A DNA stretch of 64,000 bases from assembly GCA_966111775.1 (NCBI GenBank), contig CBHWBD010000004.1, positions 1 to 64,000 on the forward strand, read 5' to 3'. Below are positions 48,301 to 55,546 of the stretch, piece by piece (position 1 is the stretch's first letter; each line of letters opens with the position of its first letter). A program made the translations under genes and the position numbers. A model generated the notes under the pieces. It was not told the DNA's origin, searched no databases, and was given only the letters and a program-made list of their open reading frames with translations. The stretch comes from Pelomonas sp966111775. Its GTDB lineage: Bacteria; Pseudomonadota; Gammaproteobacteria; Burkholderiales; Burkholderiaceae_C.

Positions 48301-48505
48301 CAACAAGGCCTACTACCAGGCGGACCTCTCGACCCGCCTCGAAATCGGCGACTGGGTGGGCTGGAACAAGGGCGTGTCGCTCAACTTTGACGTTGCCAAC
48401 CTGAACAAGGCCACGCAGAAGTCCTATATCCAGGAAGAGCTCGCCGTGCGCAGCTACTGGAATCCGGGCCGTACCTATCAGCTGACCGCTCAGATGAAGT
48501 TCTGA
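45389..48505 (+). CDS. TonB-dependent receptor, probable xylo-oligosaccharide uptake
   Basis: 1038 residues. Signal sequence (cleavage near SQAYAQ), TonB box LETVVVTGIR, plug domain (SIHAEDIGKFPDNNLAESI, ISRIPGVQVNRD, GLGSNFTRILMNG) and a 22-strand barrel ending in an aromatic residue (LTAQMKF). It belongs to the large Xanthomonas/Caulobacter receptor family associated with polysaccharide loci. The operator shared with GH67 and the GH43 operon argues for (glucurono)xylo-oligosaccharide import across the outer membrane. A hairpin terminator follows. Confidence 0.92.
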   Translation: MNKSFSRPNHRTRLDRQLALGTTLLAGLISQAYAQTAPTASTQQLETVVVTGIRSSLAASALAKRDNIGLSDSIHAEDIGKFPDNNLAESISRIPGVQVNRDVTGEGLNIQVRGLGSNFTRILMNGAPVASASTSLTSAGNANREVDLDFMPGDLFSRITVSKSPTAGMLEGGIAGVVNMRNARPFDKPGTRGTVKLQLAKNDPAPDPSTRGTAIFSTTFGDTFGVLAGVSFARNKITTRGFEDGTDWVTPRLTNPLQTGTGSSTTNGAWGIPTAVPAAAAGTYGSTTLTANQPVNMALLRQLNPNATIQQIDNGYMPRLPRPVNFAGERNRANALLSFEFRPTADFDAYLDMLTGSKTSKQERADFDINVRNSAVIPSAMSYDRSDCSVYCFVTGGTLLNGTGFLEYRRMDEKSSFTSLNPGFEWHISDKWTLDAQGNMASSKFSRLAPTILVPTDAAKPFTVNIGSNGNFPVYTPNGFDPNNPALYTWDHHGNATGAQISINREDRSIQTRGARWNLAWGDESLTVKGGMAYDTYHRLITPYTDDGRLQNVVCGGNLNVRMYAPNTTNPNGCVITPVTANPATQYPGYGQGSTAGGPALAYQGSAVPDITKYLVPGPNGFVVIDWSRFAGATGYNNITANMVQVAGSNALSGTSPQDFTENVAGSYIEVAGQTRIFDRQLRYDAGLRRTHTMQTVGAYTGNVADPRNAGLTNGGLYPNLVTETTGRTSYSNTLPSGTLAYNLTDDMIVRAAASKAITRADPKALQPLRATSNDVALSNATATNPGLKPFESKNLDMGWEWYTDKKGSYVAAAYFDKKIKNFPRTVVRQLTLTQIRQEFGADSLQYAAGSAIDLAVTAAGGPDKFNIPLSQPVNTPDVLKLKGWELSWAQSLDRFLPVNGLGFYANYTRTKQDAGTSGQVPIGAAPYTANLTVYFENSRGSIRLSNSYQARTPFESKNTDSIPAGTMLKYNKAYYQADLSTRLEIGDWVGWNKGVSLNFDVANLNKATQKSYIQEELAVRSYWNPGRTYQLTAQMKF

Positions 48506-48576
48506 TCGGCGAACCAGCTTCTGACGCTTTCCTGTGTGTCTCCGCCAGCGGTCCGGGTGTGGCCCGCCGACGGTTC

Positions 48577-48623
48577 GATGAGGGCCACCGCCGGCCGCAG
48601 CCGACGGAGGTCCTCATCTTTTT
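48577..48623 (+). terminator. intrinsic terminator after the TonB-dependent receptor
   Basis: GATGAGG at 48577-48583 pairs with CCTCATC at 48612-48618, followed by TTTTTC. The 28-base interval contains further GC-rich self-pairing. It sits between the receptor and the convergent TetR gene. Confidence 0.6.
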
Positions 48624-48674
48624 CTTTGTGCCGCCCGCGTCGGCGCTTGCCCGCTGGCGCCCTGACGGCGAGGT

Positions 48675-49271
48675 TCAGGACCCGGGCTGGAAATGGCGCA
48701 GGGCCGACATGGCCATGCGCACGACGTTGCGCGTCTCGGCCACGCCGGCCCCGCCCTTGGCACTCAGGCGCAGGCCGCGCACGACGGTCATCACGAAATC
48801 GGCGGCCGCCGTTTCGTCGAGGCCCGCCGGCAGTTCGCCCTGGGCCTTGGCCCGGGCCAGCGTGGCGGCGACCTCCGCCCCGGATTGCCGCGCGCCCTGG
48901 CGCAGGATGGCGGCAACCTCCTCGTCCTTGACGCCGATCTCGGCCGCCGTGTTGACCGACAGGCAGCCGCGCGCGCGCGCCGCGCCGGTGGCCGTCGCGA
49001 TCCCCGTCAGCAGCGCCTCGACGCCCTGCAACGGCGTCGGCGCCGAACCCAGCACCTTCTGCAGCGACTTGATGCGCTCGGCCTGGTAGGCCCGCAGCGC
49101 TTCCAGGAAGAGGCCGCGCTTGCTCTCGAAGGCGTTGTAGAGGCTTTGGCGACCTATGCCCATGGCTTCGACGAGGTCAGGCATGCCGGTGGCCTCGAAG
49201 CCCTGGCGCCAGAACACCTCCATGGCGCGCGCCAGCGCCTCGTCGCGGTCGAATTCGAGCGGTCTTGCCAT
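48675..49271 (-). CDS. TetR/AcrR-family regulator
   Basis: 198 residues: N-terminal helix-turn-helix (ALARAMEVFWRQGFEATGMPDLVEAMGIGRQSLYNAF) and a C-terminal helical domain with RGCLSVNTAAE, typical of the TetR_C_16-like group. The start at 49271 is preferred to upstream in-frame codons, which read through the operator and into the antisense of the next gene. A palindrome in front of the gene fits autoregulation. The only obvious target is the divergent thioredoxin-like gene. Confidence 0.87.
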   Translation of the reverse strand: MARPLEFDRDEALARAMEVFWRQGFEATGMPDLVEAMGIGRQSLYNAFESKRGLFLEALRAYQAERIKSLQKVLGSAPTPLQGVEALLTGIATATGAARARGCLSVNTAAEIGVKDEEVAAILRQGARQSGAEVAATLARAKAQGELPAGLDETAAADFVMTVVRGLRLSAKGGAGVAETRNVVRMAMSALRHFQPGS

Positions 49272-49291
49272 GGACTGAATTGGACTTGTTT

Positions 49292-49307
49292 TTGAACGAT
49301 CAGTCAA
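49292..49307. promoter_or_regulatory. TetR-type operator palindrome
   Basis: TTGAACGATCAGTCAA, 12 of 16 bases symmetric around GATC, with flanking TT/AA also symmetric. It lies 20 bases from the TetR start and 33 from the divergent redoxin start, in a 69-bp intergenic region. Confidence 0.6.
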
Positions 49308-49340
49308 CAATAATGAAAACCAACCGACGCCGACCTCGCC

Positions 49341-50339
49341 ATGAGACGACTGCTCACCCTCTGTTTCGCCGGACTGGCCCTGTGCATGGGTGCCTGGGCC
49401 GCGCCGCAACCCACGCTGGACGGTGGCGGCGAATGGATCAACTCGCCGCCGCTGACCCTGGGGGGCCTGCGCGGCAAGGTCGTGCTGGTCGACTTCTGGA
49501 CCTATTCCTGCATCAACTGCCAGCGCACCCTGCCTTATCTGAAAGCCTGGTCGCAGAAGTACGGGCCGCAGGGACTGGTCGTCATCGGCGTGCATGCACC
49601 GGAGTTCGGCTTCGAGCGCGACGTGAAGCGGGTGCGCCAGGCGGCGATGGACGGCCAGCTCGCCTATCCCATCGTGCTGGACAACGACTTCAGGATCTGG
49701 CGCGCCTTCAACAACCAGGCCTGGCCGGCCCTCTACTTTCTCGACGCCCAGGGCGGCGTGCGGCACCAGCAGTTCGGCGAGGGCGACTACGAGGGGGCCG
49801 AACAGCGCATCCGCGAACTGCTGAAGGAGGCGGGCAGGGCGGCGGACGGCGGCATGGCACAGGTCGCGCTGACGGGCATCGGCGCCGCGCCCGACCTCGC
49901 CAACGTGCGCTCACCCGAGACCTATCTCGGCCATGCCCATGGTGCCGCGCGCGCCATCCTGCCCGATCGCATCAAGCGCTACGCCGGCGGCAACCCACCC
50001 CTCAATGAATGGGCCTTGTCCGGCGACTGGATCGTGCGCGGGGAGTTCGCCGAGCTGGCCAGCCCCGTGGGCGGCGTGCTGCTGCGCTTCCACGCCCGCG
50101 ACCTGCATCTCGTGCTCGGACCCAACGTCGACGGCAGGCCGCTGTCCTTTCGCATCACCCTCGATGGCAAACCGCCGGGCGCCGACGCGGGCCTCGACGT
50201 CGATGCCGAGGGCCGCGGCGTCATCCACGGCGAGCGTCTCTACCAGCTGGTGCGCCAGCGCGGCGCCGTGCGCGAACGCAGCTTCGAGATCCGCTTCGAC
50301 GCGCCCGGCGCGCGGGCCTATGCCTTCACCTTCGGTTGA
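49341..50339 (+). CDS. secreted thioredoxin-like protein with C-terminal domain (DipZ-like)
   Basis: 332 residues. Signal peptide (cleavage near GAWAAP), a TlpA/redoxin-like domain with the active site CINC in DFWTYSCINCQRTLPYL, and the cis-Pro region AWPALYFLD. The second half (from about residue 190, TYLGHAHGAAR..., ALSGDWIVRGEFAEL) matches the C-terminal extension of DipZ-type proteins, which lacks a known function; no CcdA-like membrane part is present. It probably acts as a periplasmic thiol oxidoreductase, controlled by the divergent TetR factor. Confidence 0.82.
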   Translation: MRRLLTLCFAGLALCMGAWAAPQPTLDGGGEWINSPPLTLGGLRGKVVLVDFWTYSCINCQRTLPYLKAWSQKYGPQGLVVIGVHAPEFGFERDVKRVRQAAMDGQLAYPIVLDNDFRIWRAFNNQAWPALYFLDAQGGVRHQQFGEGDYEGAEQRIRELLKEAGRAADGGMAQVALTGIGAAPDLANVRSPETYLGHAHGAARAILPDRIKRYAGGNPPLNEWALSGDWIVRGEFAELASPVGGVLLRFHARDLHLVLGPNVDGRPLSFRITLDGKPPGADAGLDVDAEGRGVIHGERLYQLVRQRGAVRERSFEIRFDAPGARAYAFTFG

Positions 50340-50350
50340 GGAGACTCCCC

Positions 50351-50494
50351 ATGGACATGCCTTCCCCCAAGACGACAACCGCGCCGACGCGCATCGCCAT
50401 CTCCTTCGGCCGCATGCTGGTGCTGGCGCAGCGCCGCTTTCGTGCCCTGCAGCCGTCGCCTGCGCCTAGGACCCTGCCCGATCCGCCGCGATGA
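50351..50494 (+). CDS. possible small protein of 47 residues
   Basis: ATG at 50351 with GAGGAGA eight bases upstream, 11 bp after the redoxin stop. The product is basic, with a short amphipathic stretch (RIAISFGRMLVLAQRRFRAL) and a proline-rich end; no family is recognised. The last 29 bp overlap the convergent diguanylate cyclase gene. It may be a real small gene translated with the redoxin, or chance; the ribosome-binding site is the main support. Confidence 0.35.
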   Translation: MDMPSPKTTTAPTRIAISFGRMLVLAQRRFRALQPSPAPRTLPDPPR

Positions 50495-53231
50495 CGACGC
50501 GGTCCCGGCCGGCATGCTTGGCGGCATACAGGGCGGTGTCGGCGGTCTCGATCAGCGCCTGCGGCTGTTCGCCATGGCGCGGATGCAAGGCCAGGCCCAG
50601 TGAGGCGCTGAGCGGCCCGAGCGGCCGGCCGCCATGCACGAGCACGAGGTCGCGCACGGCCTGAAGCAGTTCCTCGGCACGGCGCAGGGCCAGTTCGGGC
50701 GTCAGCTCGGTCATCAGCACGACGAATTCCTCGCCACCGAAGCGGCAGACGACGTCACTGGAGCGCACCCGCGACTCCAGCGCGCGGGCGACCTGCTGCA
50801 GCACCAGGTCGCCCGCGTCATGGCCATGTTGGTCGTTGAACCGCTTGAAATGGTCGACGTCGATCAGGGCCAGTGCCAGCGGCTGGCCGCTGCGGCGCGC
50901 GCGGGCCAATTCGCGGCGCAGCGACTCGTCCATGAAGCGGCGGTTGTAGAGGCCGGTCAACGGGTCGCGGATGGACTGCAGGCGCAGCGTCTCGCGCAGC
51001 CGGATATTGGCCAGGGCCAGCCCCATCTGCTCGGCCAGGGCCACGGCCAGGCGCTGGCGCATGTCGCCCTGTTCGGCCTCCGGCGGCGGGCCGCGGTGCA
51101 GCACCAGCAGCAGGCCGAAGGTGTCGCCCTGGGCGACCAGCGGCAGGCAGTTGCTGGTGACCTCGCGGCCCGCCAGGCGCAGATGCGGGCAGCAAAGCGG
51201 CTGGCCACCGCCGTCAAGCTGGTGCGGCCGGCCGCGCCGCAATGCCCAGCATTCCTGGCCGCCGAAGCTGGCCTCGGCCTCCGCGAGCTCACCCCAGCCC
51301 AGCTGCTCCTCCAGCAGATCGCTGCCCGGCGTCAGCAGATACAGCGCACCGCCGCTGCCGGGAAAGAGGCGGGGGCCGTAGCGACCCAGGCAGTCGTAGG
51401 CCTCGCGCGGCGTCTCGCAGGCCTGCAGGAAGCTGGACAGCTCGCTGAGCAGGCTGACCTCGCGGTAGGTCTGACGCACGACGACGAGGCTGGACTCGAG
51501 CTTGTCGTTGACGGCGCGCAGGGCGGCCTCGGCCTGCTTGCGTGCCGTGATGTCGTGGGAGACCCAGAGCGTCCCCTGCGACGGGTCGTTGACATCCATG
51601 GCTTTGCCATGGGCGCTGACCTCGATGAGGCGGCCGTCCTTGGTCAGCAGCTGGGCCTCGGTCATCCAGACCTCACCGCGGTTGAGTGCCTCGTAGCCGT
51701 CCCGGCCCAGGGCCTCGAAAGCCTCGTCGGACGGGAAGAAGACCCGTGTCGACAGCCCCGTCAGCTCGCCCGGCCCGAAGCCCAGCATCTCTTCCATGGC
51801 GCGGTTGCAGCGCATGGTGCGGCGGTCGCGCACGAGGTGGATGCCGGCGTTGGTGTTGTCGAAGATGGCCTGCAACTCGAACAGGGCTTGCTGCAGCGCG
51901 CGCTCGCCCTCCTTGCGGGCCGTGATGTCCTCGGTGATGAAGATGGTGCCCTTGCTGCCGTCGTTGGGGTCGATGGCCTTGGCCAGCATGCGGCACCAGA
52001 ACAGCGAGCCGTCGCGCCGCTTCATCTGCAGTTCGACATCCAGGCGCTGGCCGCTGCTCAGCACCGGAACGGCCTGGCGCCCCAGTTCCTCGAAGGCCGC
52101 CGCGTCCGGGTAGACGATGGACGTCGGCAGCCCGACCAGCTCGTGCGCCGGCCAGCCGAACATCGCGTCGAAGCGCTCGTTGCAGTGCAGAAAGGTACGG
52201 TCGCGCGTGAAGGTAATGCCCAGCGACGCGTTGTCCAGGATGGCCTGGTACTCCAGCAGCAGCTGCTGGCGCGCCTCCTCGGCCTGGCGGCGTTCCGTGA
52301 TCTCGACGCCGACCCAGATCGTGCCCTTGGAGAGGTCCTGCGGATCGATGGCCTTGCCGTGGCTGCTGCACCAGATGCGCCGGCCGTCCTTGCGCACGGC
52401 CACCGTGTCGCCGACATAGGCCTCGCCCGCCAGCACGGCCGCACGCGTCGCCCGGCCATAGGCCTCCCAGGCCTCGTCGGACTCGAAATAGATTCGCGTC
52501 GACAGCCCGACCAGCTCGCCCGGCCCATAGCCCAGGATCTCCTCCAGCCGCCGGTTGCAGCGGGCGACGCGGCGCTCGGTGTCGACGACGATGATGGCCA
52601 CGGTCGCGTTGTCGAAGATGGCGCGCTGCTCCAGCAGCGTGCGTTCCAGCTCGCCGGTGCGCTGCTCCACCAGAGCTTCCAGATGCGTCTGGTAGCGCTG
52701 CAGCTGCTCCTGCTTGCGCTGTTGCTCGATGGCGATGGCGCCCAGCTGCGTGGCCACGGTCAGCAGCTCCAGCTCGCCGGCGCTGGGAGTGCGCACCGCC
52801 TTGTAGTACATCGCGAACGAGCCCAGCACGCGGCGCTGTGTCGAGAAGATGGGCGTGGACCAGCAGGCGCGAAAGCCCTCGTGCTCGATGAGGCCCTTGT
52901 AGGCGGCCCAGCGTGGGTCGGTGCAGATGTCGCTGACGATGACGGTCTCGGCGCGCGCCATCGCGCTGCCGCAGGAGCCCGCGTCGGGGGCGATGGCAAA
53001 GCCGTTCAGGGCCTGCAGATAGGCCGGCGGCAGCCGCGGGCCGACGCCGGGGCGCACATGCACGCCGTCTTCGTCGAGCAACAGCACCGAGCAGTACAGG
53101 CCGTCGGATTGCGCCTCGATCAGCAGGGCCAGGCGCTCCAGCGTGTCGGGCAGTGCCGCGCCGCGGGCGATCATCTCGAGCAGCTGTCCCTGCCCGGCAT
53201 AGAACGACATGGGTGCCAACGACATCGCCAT
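50466..53231 (-). CDS. GAF-PAS-PAS-PAS-GAF diguanylate cyclase
   Basis: 921 residues, cytosolic. An N-terminal GAF domain (DTLERLALLIEAQSDG...), three PAS/PAC repeats with similar sequence (AIFDNATVAIIVVD, AILDNASLGITFT, AIFDNTNAGIHLV), a second GAF-like region with Cys-rich LCCPHLRL, and a C-terminal GGDEF domain (DPLTGLYNRRFMDE, active site GGEEF). It should make cyclic di-GMP in response to several small-molecule or redox inputs. The first ATG of the MAMSLAPMSF cluster (53231) is used. No EAL domain. The 86-bp gap to the next gene has no notable feature. Confidence 0.93.
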   Translation of the reverse strand: MAMSLAPMSFYAGQGQLLEMIARGAALPDTLERLALLIEAQSDGLYCSVLLLDEDGVHVRPGVGPRLPPAYLQALNGFAIAPDAGSCGSAMARAETVIVSDICTDPRWAAYKGLIEHEGFRACWSTPIFSTQRRVLGSFAMYYKAVRTPSAGELELLTVATQLGAIAIEQQRKQEQLQRYQTHLEALVEQRTGELERTLLEQRAIFDNATVAIIVVDTERRVARCNRRLEEILGYGPGELVGLSTRIYFESDEAWEAYGRATRAAVLAGEAYVGDTVAVRKDGRRIWCSSHGKAIDPQDLSKGTIWVGVEITERRQAEEARQQLLLEYQAILDNASLGITFTRDRTFLHCNERFDAMFGWPAHELVGLPTSIVYPDAAAFEELGRQAVPVLSSGQRLDVELQMKRRDGSLFWCRMLAKAIDPNDGSKGTIFITEDITARKEGERALQQALFELQAIFDNTNAGIHLVRDRRTMRCNRAMEEMLGFGPGELTGLSTRVFFPSDEAFEALGRDGYEALNRGEVWMTEAQLLTKDGRLIEVSAHGKAMDVNDPSQGTLWVSHDITARKQAEAALRAVNDKLESSLVVVRQTYREVSLLSELSSFLQACETPREAYDCLGRYGPRLFPGSGGALYLLTPGSDLLEEQLGWGELAEAEASFGGQECWALRRGRPHQLDGGGQPLCCPHLRLAGREVTSNCLPLVAQGDTFGLLLVLHRGPPPEAEQGDMRQRLAVALAEQMGLALANIRLRETLRLQSIRDPLTGLYNRRFMDESLRRELARARRSGQPLALALIDVDHFKRFNDQHGHDAGDLVLQQVARALESRVRSSDVVCRFGGEEFVVLMTELTPELALRRAEELLQAVRDLVLVHGGRPLGPLSASLGLALHPRHGEQPQALIETADTALYAAKHAGRDRVVIAADRAGS

Positions 53232-53317
53232 CCTCCCCGATGGTCTTCCCGCCGCGGGGCATCTTAGGAGTCGGTGGCTCGAGGCGAGCCGGGGTTTCCC
53301 GGGTTGCGCCGGGGTGG

Positions 53318-54349
53318 TCAGCTTGCAGAAACAGGCCGCCTGGGCCGCGCCGCCGCCACGTCGGCCAGCAGCAGCTGCAGGGTCAGGGTGGCGAGCAGGG
53401 TGGGTGCCAGTTCGGCCTCGGCCCCGGTGACCAGCTGGACGGCGCTGGAGGCCTGGACGCTCTCGGTGACCCACACGCCGTCGGCCCCGCTGTGCGGTAC
53501 GGCCTCGCGGCCCAGGGCCAGGCAGACGGCGGACGAGGCCGGCTGCGGATCCCCCGGCAGCGCCGGCCGCGCGGGCAGGCCGGCCCGCCACAGCGACTGC
53601 AGGGCCAGCTCGCGCAGCGGTGCGCGGGCGGTGTCGGCCAGCACGACGATCTGGCTGGCGTGCGTGAGCGTGCTGACCGCCCGCCCCAGCGTCGCGCGGT
53701 CCAGGCCGCGCAGGGCTTGGGTGCTGCGGGCCAGCAGCGGGTGGCCGGTGCTGGCCGCGTCGTCACCGACGGCCAGGCTTTCGGCCAGGGCGCGCTTGAA
53801 GCCCTTCACGCCGTCGAAGCCCAGGGCGCGGCAGAAGCGAATGACCTGGGGCTGGCTGACCTGGGCGGCGTCGGCGAGCCTGGCGGTGGCGGTCTCCAGT
53901 GCTGCGCTGGGGTTGGCGAGGACGATGTCGGCGACACGGCGCTCGCAACGCGTCAGGTGCGTGTAGGCGCCGCGGATCTGCGCGCAGACGGCGCCGCTGG
54001 CGGGCGTGTGCAGGGCCAGGTCCAGGGCGCGGGCCGCGCCCGTCCAGCCCGCCTCGTCTTCCGGTGCCAGGCGCAGCGCGCGCGCCCAGGGCACGGTGCA
54101 CAGCGTGGCCAGGCCCAGGCGCTTGCTCAGCGCGTCGGCGGCCAGTTCGGTGTCGGTCATGAGCACGGCGTGATGGACCGGGCGGTGCAGGGCGGCGAGG
54201 GTGTCGGCCAGCGCCGGTGCCAGCTGGGTGCCGTCCTGGATGGCTTCGTCGCGTGCATGGGCGCGGCGACCGTCGGCGTGCAGCAGCACGGTGTTCAGCC
54301 GCCCGTCGCGCCAGCAGGCCAGCAGCCGTGGCCAGGGTTGGGCGTCCAT
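53318..54349 (-). CDS. RpiR-like regulator with unusual N-terminal extension
   Basis: 343 residues. An RpiR-type helix-turn-helix lies at about residues 120-200 (YTHLTRCERRVADIVLANPS, VSQPQVIRFCRALGFDGVKGFKRAL), followed by a degenerate SIS domain. About 115 residues precede the DNA-binding region, which is normally at the N-terminus; they resemble nothing I can name with confidence and may be a remnant of the glucokinase-RpiR fusions seen in betaproteobacteria. It is the last gene of the alpha-glucan locus and its likely regulator; start overlaps the MFS stop (TGATG). Confidence 0.78.
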   Translation of the reverse strand: MDAQPWPRLLACWRDGRLNTVLLHADGRRAHARDEAIQDGTQLAPALADTLAALHRPVHHAVLMTDTELAADALSKRLGLATLCTVPWARALRLAPEDEAGWTGAARALDLALHTPASGAVCAQIRGAYTHLTRCERRVADIVLANPSAALETATARLADAAQVSQPQVIRFCRALGFDGVKGFKRALAESLAVGDDAASTGHPLLARSTQALRGLDRATLGRAVSTLTHASQIVVLADTARAPLRELALQSLWRAGLPARPALPGDPQPASSAVCLALGREAVPHSGADGVWVTESVQASSAVQLVTGAEAELAPTLLATLTLQLLLADVAAARPRRPVSAS

Positions 54350-55542
54350 CAGCTCTTGAAGAGGCCGGCAAAGCGCCAGCCGTAGCAGGCGATGCCGGCA
54401 TAGCAGAGGGCCGGCACGCCGAAGGAAGCCTGCAGGCCGATGACGTCGGCGGCGTGCCCCTGCACCAGCGGCAGCAGGGCGCCGCCGACGATGGCCATGC
54501 ACAGCAGGCCCGAACCTTGAGCGGTCTGCGCACCCAGGCGATGCACGGCCATGCTGAAGATGGTGGGGAACATGATGGAGTTGCACAGGCCGACGGCCAG
54601 CAGGGCCCACATGGCGACGGGGCCGTGGGTGGTCACGCCGACGACGAGCAGCGCGACGGCCAGGGCGGCATGCACGGCCAACAGGCGGCCGGGTGCCATC
54701 ACGCGCATGACGGCCACGCCGATGAAGCGGCCCACCATGGCGCCCCCCCAGTAGAGGCTGAGGTAGGGCGCGGCCGCGGTGGCGCTCAGGCCGGCGGCCT
54801 CCTGCATGAAGTTGATCAGCAGGCTGCCGATGCTGACCTCGGCGCCGACGTACAGGAAGATGGCGACGACGCCCCAGAGCAGATGAGGGTGCGAACCCGC
54901 CACCGCCATCGCGGAGCCGCTGCTCGGCGCAGTCTCGTCGGCGATGCGTGGCAGGCGGGCCATTGCGAAGAAGCCAGCCAGGGCCAGCAAGGCGAGGGCG
55001 AGCGCCAGATAAGGCCCTTGCACGCTGCCGCTCGCACCCGCGGGCAGGATGAGCACGCCCAGGGCTGGCGCGACGGCCGTGCCCAGGGAGTTGAAGGCCT
55101 GGGTCAACGTCAACCGGCTCGAGGCCGTGCGCGGGTCGCCGAGTGCGGCCACATAGGGATTGGCCGCCACCTGCAGCACCGTGATGCCGGCCGCCAGCAC
55201 GAAGAAGGCGAACAGGAAGAGGGCATAGCCGGCGCCGACGGCGGGCAGGAAGAGCAGGCAGCCGGTGGCCGCGACCGCCAGGCCCGCGACGGCGCCGCGC
55301 TGATAGCCCAGGCGCTGGATCAGCCGGCCGGCCGGCAGCGAGACCAGGAAGTAGGCGCCGAAGAAGCAGAACTGCACCAGCATGGCCTGCAGATAGCTCA
55401 GCGTGTACAGCGCCTGGAGGTGAGGGATGAGCACGTCGTTCAACGCCGTCAGCAGGCCCCACATGAAGAAGAGCAGGGTGACGATGGCGAGGGGTGCGCG
55501 CGATGTGGCTGGCGCCGGCAGGGCGGAGGCGGGGACAGACAT
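54349..55542 (-). CDS. MFS sugar transporter (FucP/GluP family)
   Basis: 397 residues with twelve hydrophobic segments. FFMWGLLTALNDVLIPHL in TM1, QFCFFGAYFLVSLPAGRLIQRLGYQRG and QVAANPYVAALG are signatures of the fucose/glucose/galactose:proton symporters. Beside GH13 and GH97 enzymes, import of glucose released from alpha-glucans is likely. The ATG at 55542 is used; the four-base gap to GH97 indicates one transcript. Confidence 0.9.
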   Translation of the reverse strand: MSVPASALPAPATSRAPLAIVTLLFFMWGLLTALNDVLIPHLQALYTLSYLQAMLVQFCFFGAYFLVSLPAGRLIQRLGYQRGAVAGLAVAATGCLLFLPAVGAGYALFLFAFFVLAAGITVLQVAANPYVAALGDPRTASSRLTLTQAFNSLGTAVAPALGVLILPAGASGSVQGPYLALALALLALAGFFAMARLPRIADETAPSSGSAMAVAGSHPHLLWGVVAIFLYVGAEVSIGSLLINFMQEAAGLSATAAAPYLSLYWGGAMVGRFIGVAVMRVMAPGRLLAVHAALAVALLVVGVTTHGPVAMWALLAVGLCNSIMFPTIFSMAVHRLGAQTAQGSGLLCMAIVGGALLPLVQGHAADVIGLQASFGVPALCYAGIACYGWRFAGLFKS

Positions 55543-55546
55543 GGGC

